Source: JAGMCJ01 sp046761005
GTDB lineage: Archaea; Thermoplasmatota; Thermoplasmata; RBG-16-68-12; JAGMCJ01
Direction of reading: 5' to 3'
Assembly: GCA_046761005.1 (NCBI GenBank)
Contig: JBHIFI010000028.1
Coordinates: forward strand, 1 to 21,834
DNA length: 21,834 nt
Each line of letters starts with the position of its first letter. The first letter of the stretch is position 1. This document shows, one piece after another, positions 20,384 to 21,834 of this stretch. The notes beneath the pieces are model-generated. The model saw only the letters and a program-made list of their open reading frames with translations, ran no database searches and was not told the DNA's origin. The translations under genes and the position numbers were made by a program.

Positions 20384-21052
20384 TTGAAAGAGTGCAGATC
20401 TCATGGCTTTTTCCGTGGGAATATCTGTCCCAATTGCGGAAGTAGATCGAAATTCCTGCTTAACGAGAAGGAACTGGAGCTCTTGGGAAGAACTATGGCA
20501 GGCATTCTGAGACACTTCCCGGAGCGCTATGGCCTGGACATGGACGAGCATGGTTGGGTGGATCTGAGGGATTTCGTCACTGCGGTTCAGATCAGGCACA
20601 AGAAGTTCAGGTTTCTCAAACCCCATCATGTGCTTGGAGTAATAGAGACCGATCCTAAGGGAAGGTATCAGTTCGAGGAGGGAAAGATTAGGGCTACATA
20701 TGCCCACTCCTTTGATGTGGATCTCGATCTACCGACGGATGACATTCCGGAAATCCTCTACTTTCCTACGACGGAGGAAGAGTGCAACATTCTCCTTGAA
20801 ATCGGGCTAAAGCCCTCGGACAGGAAGATGGTTCATCTGAGCGGGACGTTTCCCTCGGCGATGGAGGCTGGACGGGTGAGGGTCGACGATCCTGTGATAC
20901 TCGAAGTAAACGCAGAAAAAGCGAGGGAGGACGGATTGAAGATAGCAAAAGCCGCAAAGACAGTCTATACAACCAAGGAAGTTCCTCCCGAATACCTGAG
21001 AAGGCTCTCACCTGAGGAAATCGAGGACTGGTCGGAGGAAGATTCTGAGTAG
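20384..21052 (+). CDS. kptA: RNA 2'-phosphotransferase (Tpt1/KptA)
   Basis: A 222-residue KptA/Tpt1 protein, which transfers an internal RNA 2'-phosphate to NAD+, giving ADP-ribose cyclic phosphate. The N-terminal zinc ribbon (C4-H7 and C15-PNC18-G) is archaeal. Catalytic motifs: LRHFPERYGLDMDEHGWV, RATYAHS and, near the end, VHLSGTFPSAMEAGRVR; these hold the Arg-His-Arg-Arg set expected in the family. The NAD-binding YHGT-type segment is instead LYFPTTEEE, so the His is missing, which may alter NAD handling. The frame extends to 20168, but that part overlaps the deacylase gene and is not conserved. AGGGGAG (20371-20377) sits six bases before TTG 20384; TTG 20381 is also possible. A TATA-like element lies near 20340. 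The gene follows the deacylase, another RNA-related enzyme. Confidence 0.88.
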   Translation: MKECRSHGFFRGNICPNCGSRSKFLLNEKELELLGRTMAGILRHFPERYGLDMDEHGWVDLRDFVTAVQIRHKKFRFLKPHHVLGVIETDPKGRYQFEEGKIRATYAHSFDVDLDLPTDDIPEILYFPTTEEECNILLEIGLKPSDRKMVHLSGTFPSAMEAGRVRVDDPVILEVNAEKAREDGLKIAKAAKTVYTTKEVPPEYLRRLSPEEIEDWSEEDSE

Positions 21053-21109
21053 GTAAGATTGCTATTCCCTAATGATAATTCTTCCAAAGGTTTTATTTCT
21101 CACCGTTCT

Positions 21110-21118
21110 ATTATACTT
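21110..21118 (+). promoter_or_regulatory. TATA-like box of the RDD protein gene
   Basis: A TTATACTT-type element in CTATTATACTTTAG lies about 28-30 bases upstream of ATG 21144, which lacks a Shine-Dalgarno sequence, so the message may be almost leaderless. Confidence 0.45.
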
Positions 21119-21143
21119 TAGCCTCGGATGCGGGTGATTTAGG

Positions 21144-21830
21144 ATGGGAACAACTGGCTTCGATATGTTGGGAAATAAGGCTTTGCAGGACCATTGGCTG
21201 AGAAGACTTGTGGCAATAATCATTGACGCCATAATTGTCTCTATTGCTGTCTTCATACTTGGCATATTCCTGTGGTTCTTCGGCTGGTTTGCATGGGGAT
21301 GGCTGGGCGGGGGATTCCTGCTTTTCCTCTATTCAATTGTCCTTGAAACTGCCATGGGCGCAACAATTGGAAAGAAGATCATGAGTCTGAAAGTCGTGGG
21401 CGTGCAGGAACAATTGAACCCTCCGATGGTCCTTGTGAGGAATGTCTCCAAGATCGTGGGGATTCTTTTGATTATAGATTGGATTGTTGGAATGCTTACC
21501 CCAGGTGATCCGAGGCAGAAATACACCGATAGGTTGATAGGCTGCACAATTGCGAGAACGGATGAAAGAGCCTATATGGAGGAGCAGTTCAAGGTCGCCC
21601 AGTTCTATCGACCGCCTCCGGCTCATGCGTATCAGCCCTACCAGCAACCCTATCAGGCGCCTCAAACTGGTGAGCAGCCCTCCGCAGAAGCAAAGAGCGA
21701 GGGTTGGGTGAGGACAGATCAGCCCGAACCACCAGGACCTAGACCCAGATTCTGTCAGAACTGCGGTGGCCCATTGAACGAGAGGCCTGATGGCAGAATG
21801 CAGTGTCCTGCTTGCGGCAGAATGTACTAG
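21144..21830 (+). CDS. RDD family membrane protein with C-terminal zinc ribbon
   Basis: A 228-residue membrane protein. The RDD domain (about 15-145) starts WLRRLVAIIIDAIIV, where the usual Arg-Asp-Asp pattern is represented by R and D, and has helices at about 22-43, 45-68 and 105-117; the GATIGKKIMSLKVV and RVGR-like DRLIG segments are typical. A proline/glutamine/tyrosine-rich linker follows (about 155-185), then a four-cysteine zinc ribbon (CQNCGG...CPACG) at the C-terminus. RDD proteins have been linked to transport or membrane assembly, but their role is not established; the ribbon and flexible linker probably hold it to another protein in the cytoplasm. The gene stands alone with its own promoter and ends four bases before the window edge. 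Confidence 0.85.
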   Translation: MGTTGFDMLGNKALQDHWLRRLVAIIIDAIIVSIAVFILGIFLWFFGWFAWGWLGGGFLLFLYSIVLETAMGATIGKKIMSLKVVGVQEQLNPPMVLVRNVSKIVGILLIIDWIVGMLTPGDPRQKYTDRLIGCTIARTDERAYMEEQFKVAQFYRPPPAHAYQPYQQPYQAPQTGEQPSAEAKSEGWVRTDQPEPPGPRPRFCQNCGGPLNERPDGRMQCPACGRMY

Positions 21831-21834
21831 GTGA

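Noticed and set aside
1..21834. CRISPR arrays, tRNA or rRNA genes
   Set aside because: No regularly spaced direct repeats, cloverleaf-like GTTC-containing arms or rRNA-like conserved stretches were found by reading both strands; weak or divergent copies could be missed by eye.

Overview
The window looks archaeal, and most likely comes from a euryarchaeon of the Thermoplasmatota; that placement is inferred from gene content, not from a marker gene. Archaeal signs include DTD2-type D-aminoacyl-tRNA deacylase, KptA, an archaeal hypoxanthine phosphoribosyltransferase, an HhH-PolX-PHP polymerase, KaiC/GvpD-like ATPases, TATA boxes about 25 bases before many start codons (several genes look leaderless), and frequent TTG/GTG starts. 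Most of the sequence is protein-coding with short spacers. No rRNA, tRNA, CRISPR array or intact insertion sequence was recognised.

Layout. 1-665: no convincing gene; an 11-bp perfect inverted repeat brackets 332-596. 666-3225 (+): a three-gene purine salvage operon (MTA/MTI phosphorylase, MTA/SAH deaminase, hypoxanthine phosphoribosyltransferase) that can return the purine of methylthioadenosine or adenosylhomocysteine to IMP. 3265-8021: a signalling-like block with a P-loop-less RecA-fold protein coupled to a KaiC-like ATPase (+), then on the minus strand a GvpD-like two-domain ATPase, three paralogous winged-helix regulators and a 44-residue protein. 8092-9769 (-): dodecin, Hsp20 and a uracil-DNA glycosylase/NUDIX fusion. 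9811-11517 (-): DNA polymerase X. 11612-11743 (-): a 43-residue protein. 11938-17117 (-): an ABC importer operon with a double permease carrying two extracytoplasmic FN3-like domains, two ATPases and a PhoU-like DUF47 protein. 17118-17653: spacer holding a decayed 2-oxoacid oxidoreductase fragment. 17654-21830 (+): class II ribonucleotide reductase, D-aminoacyl-tRNA deacylase, tRNA 2'-phosphotransferase and an RDD membrane protein with a zinc ribbon.

The most interesting signal is a repeated palindrome, TTATCA-N4-TGATAA. It occurs nine times (two perfect, five with one mismatch, two weaker), usually 11-16 bp upstream of a TATA-like box. It stands before the P-loop-less protein, before each wHTH paralogue, before the GvpD-like ATPase, before both tiny proteins, and before a stretch at 4800-4930 that could fold as a structured RNA. 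I infer one regulon in which the wHTH paralogues bind this operator next to the BRE and the RecA-fold proteins modulate them. The position recalls the haloarchaeal GvpE site upstream of the BRE, with GvpD as P-loop partner. This is a hypothesis from sequence only.

Other notable points are the FN3-bearing permease with its own 17-bp palindrome upstream, the UDG4-NUDIX fusion, a probable ACG start in the D-aminoacyl-tRNA deacylase gene, and a short NrdJ lacking the usual C-terminal cysteine tail.
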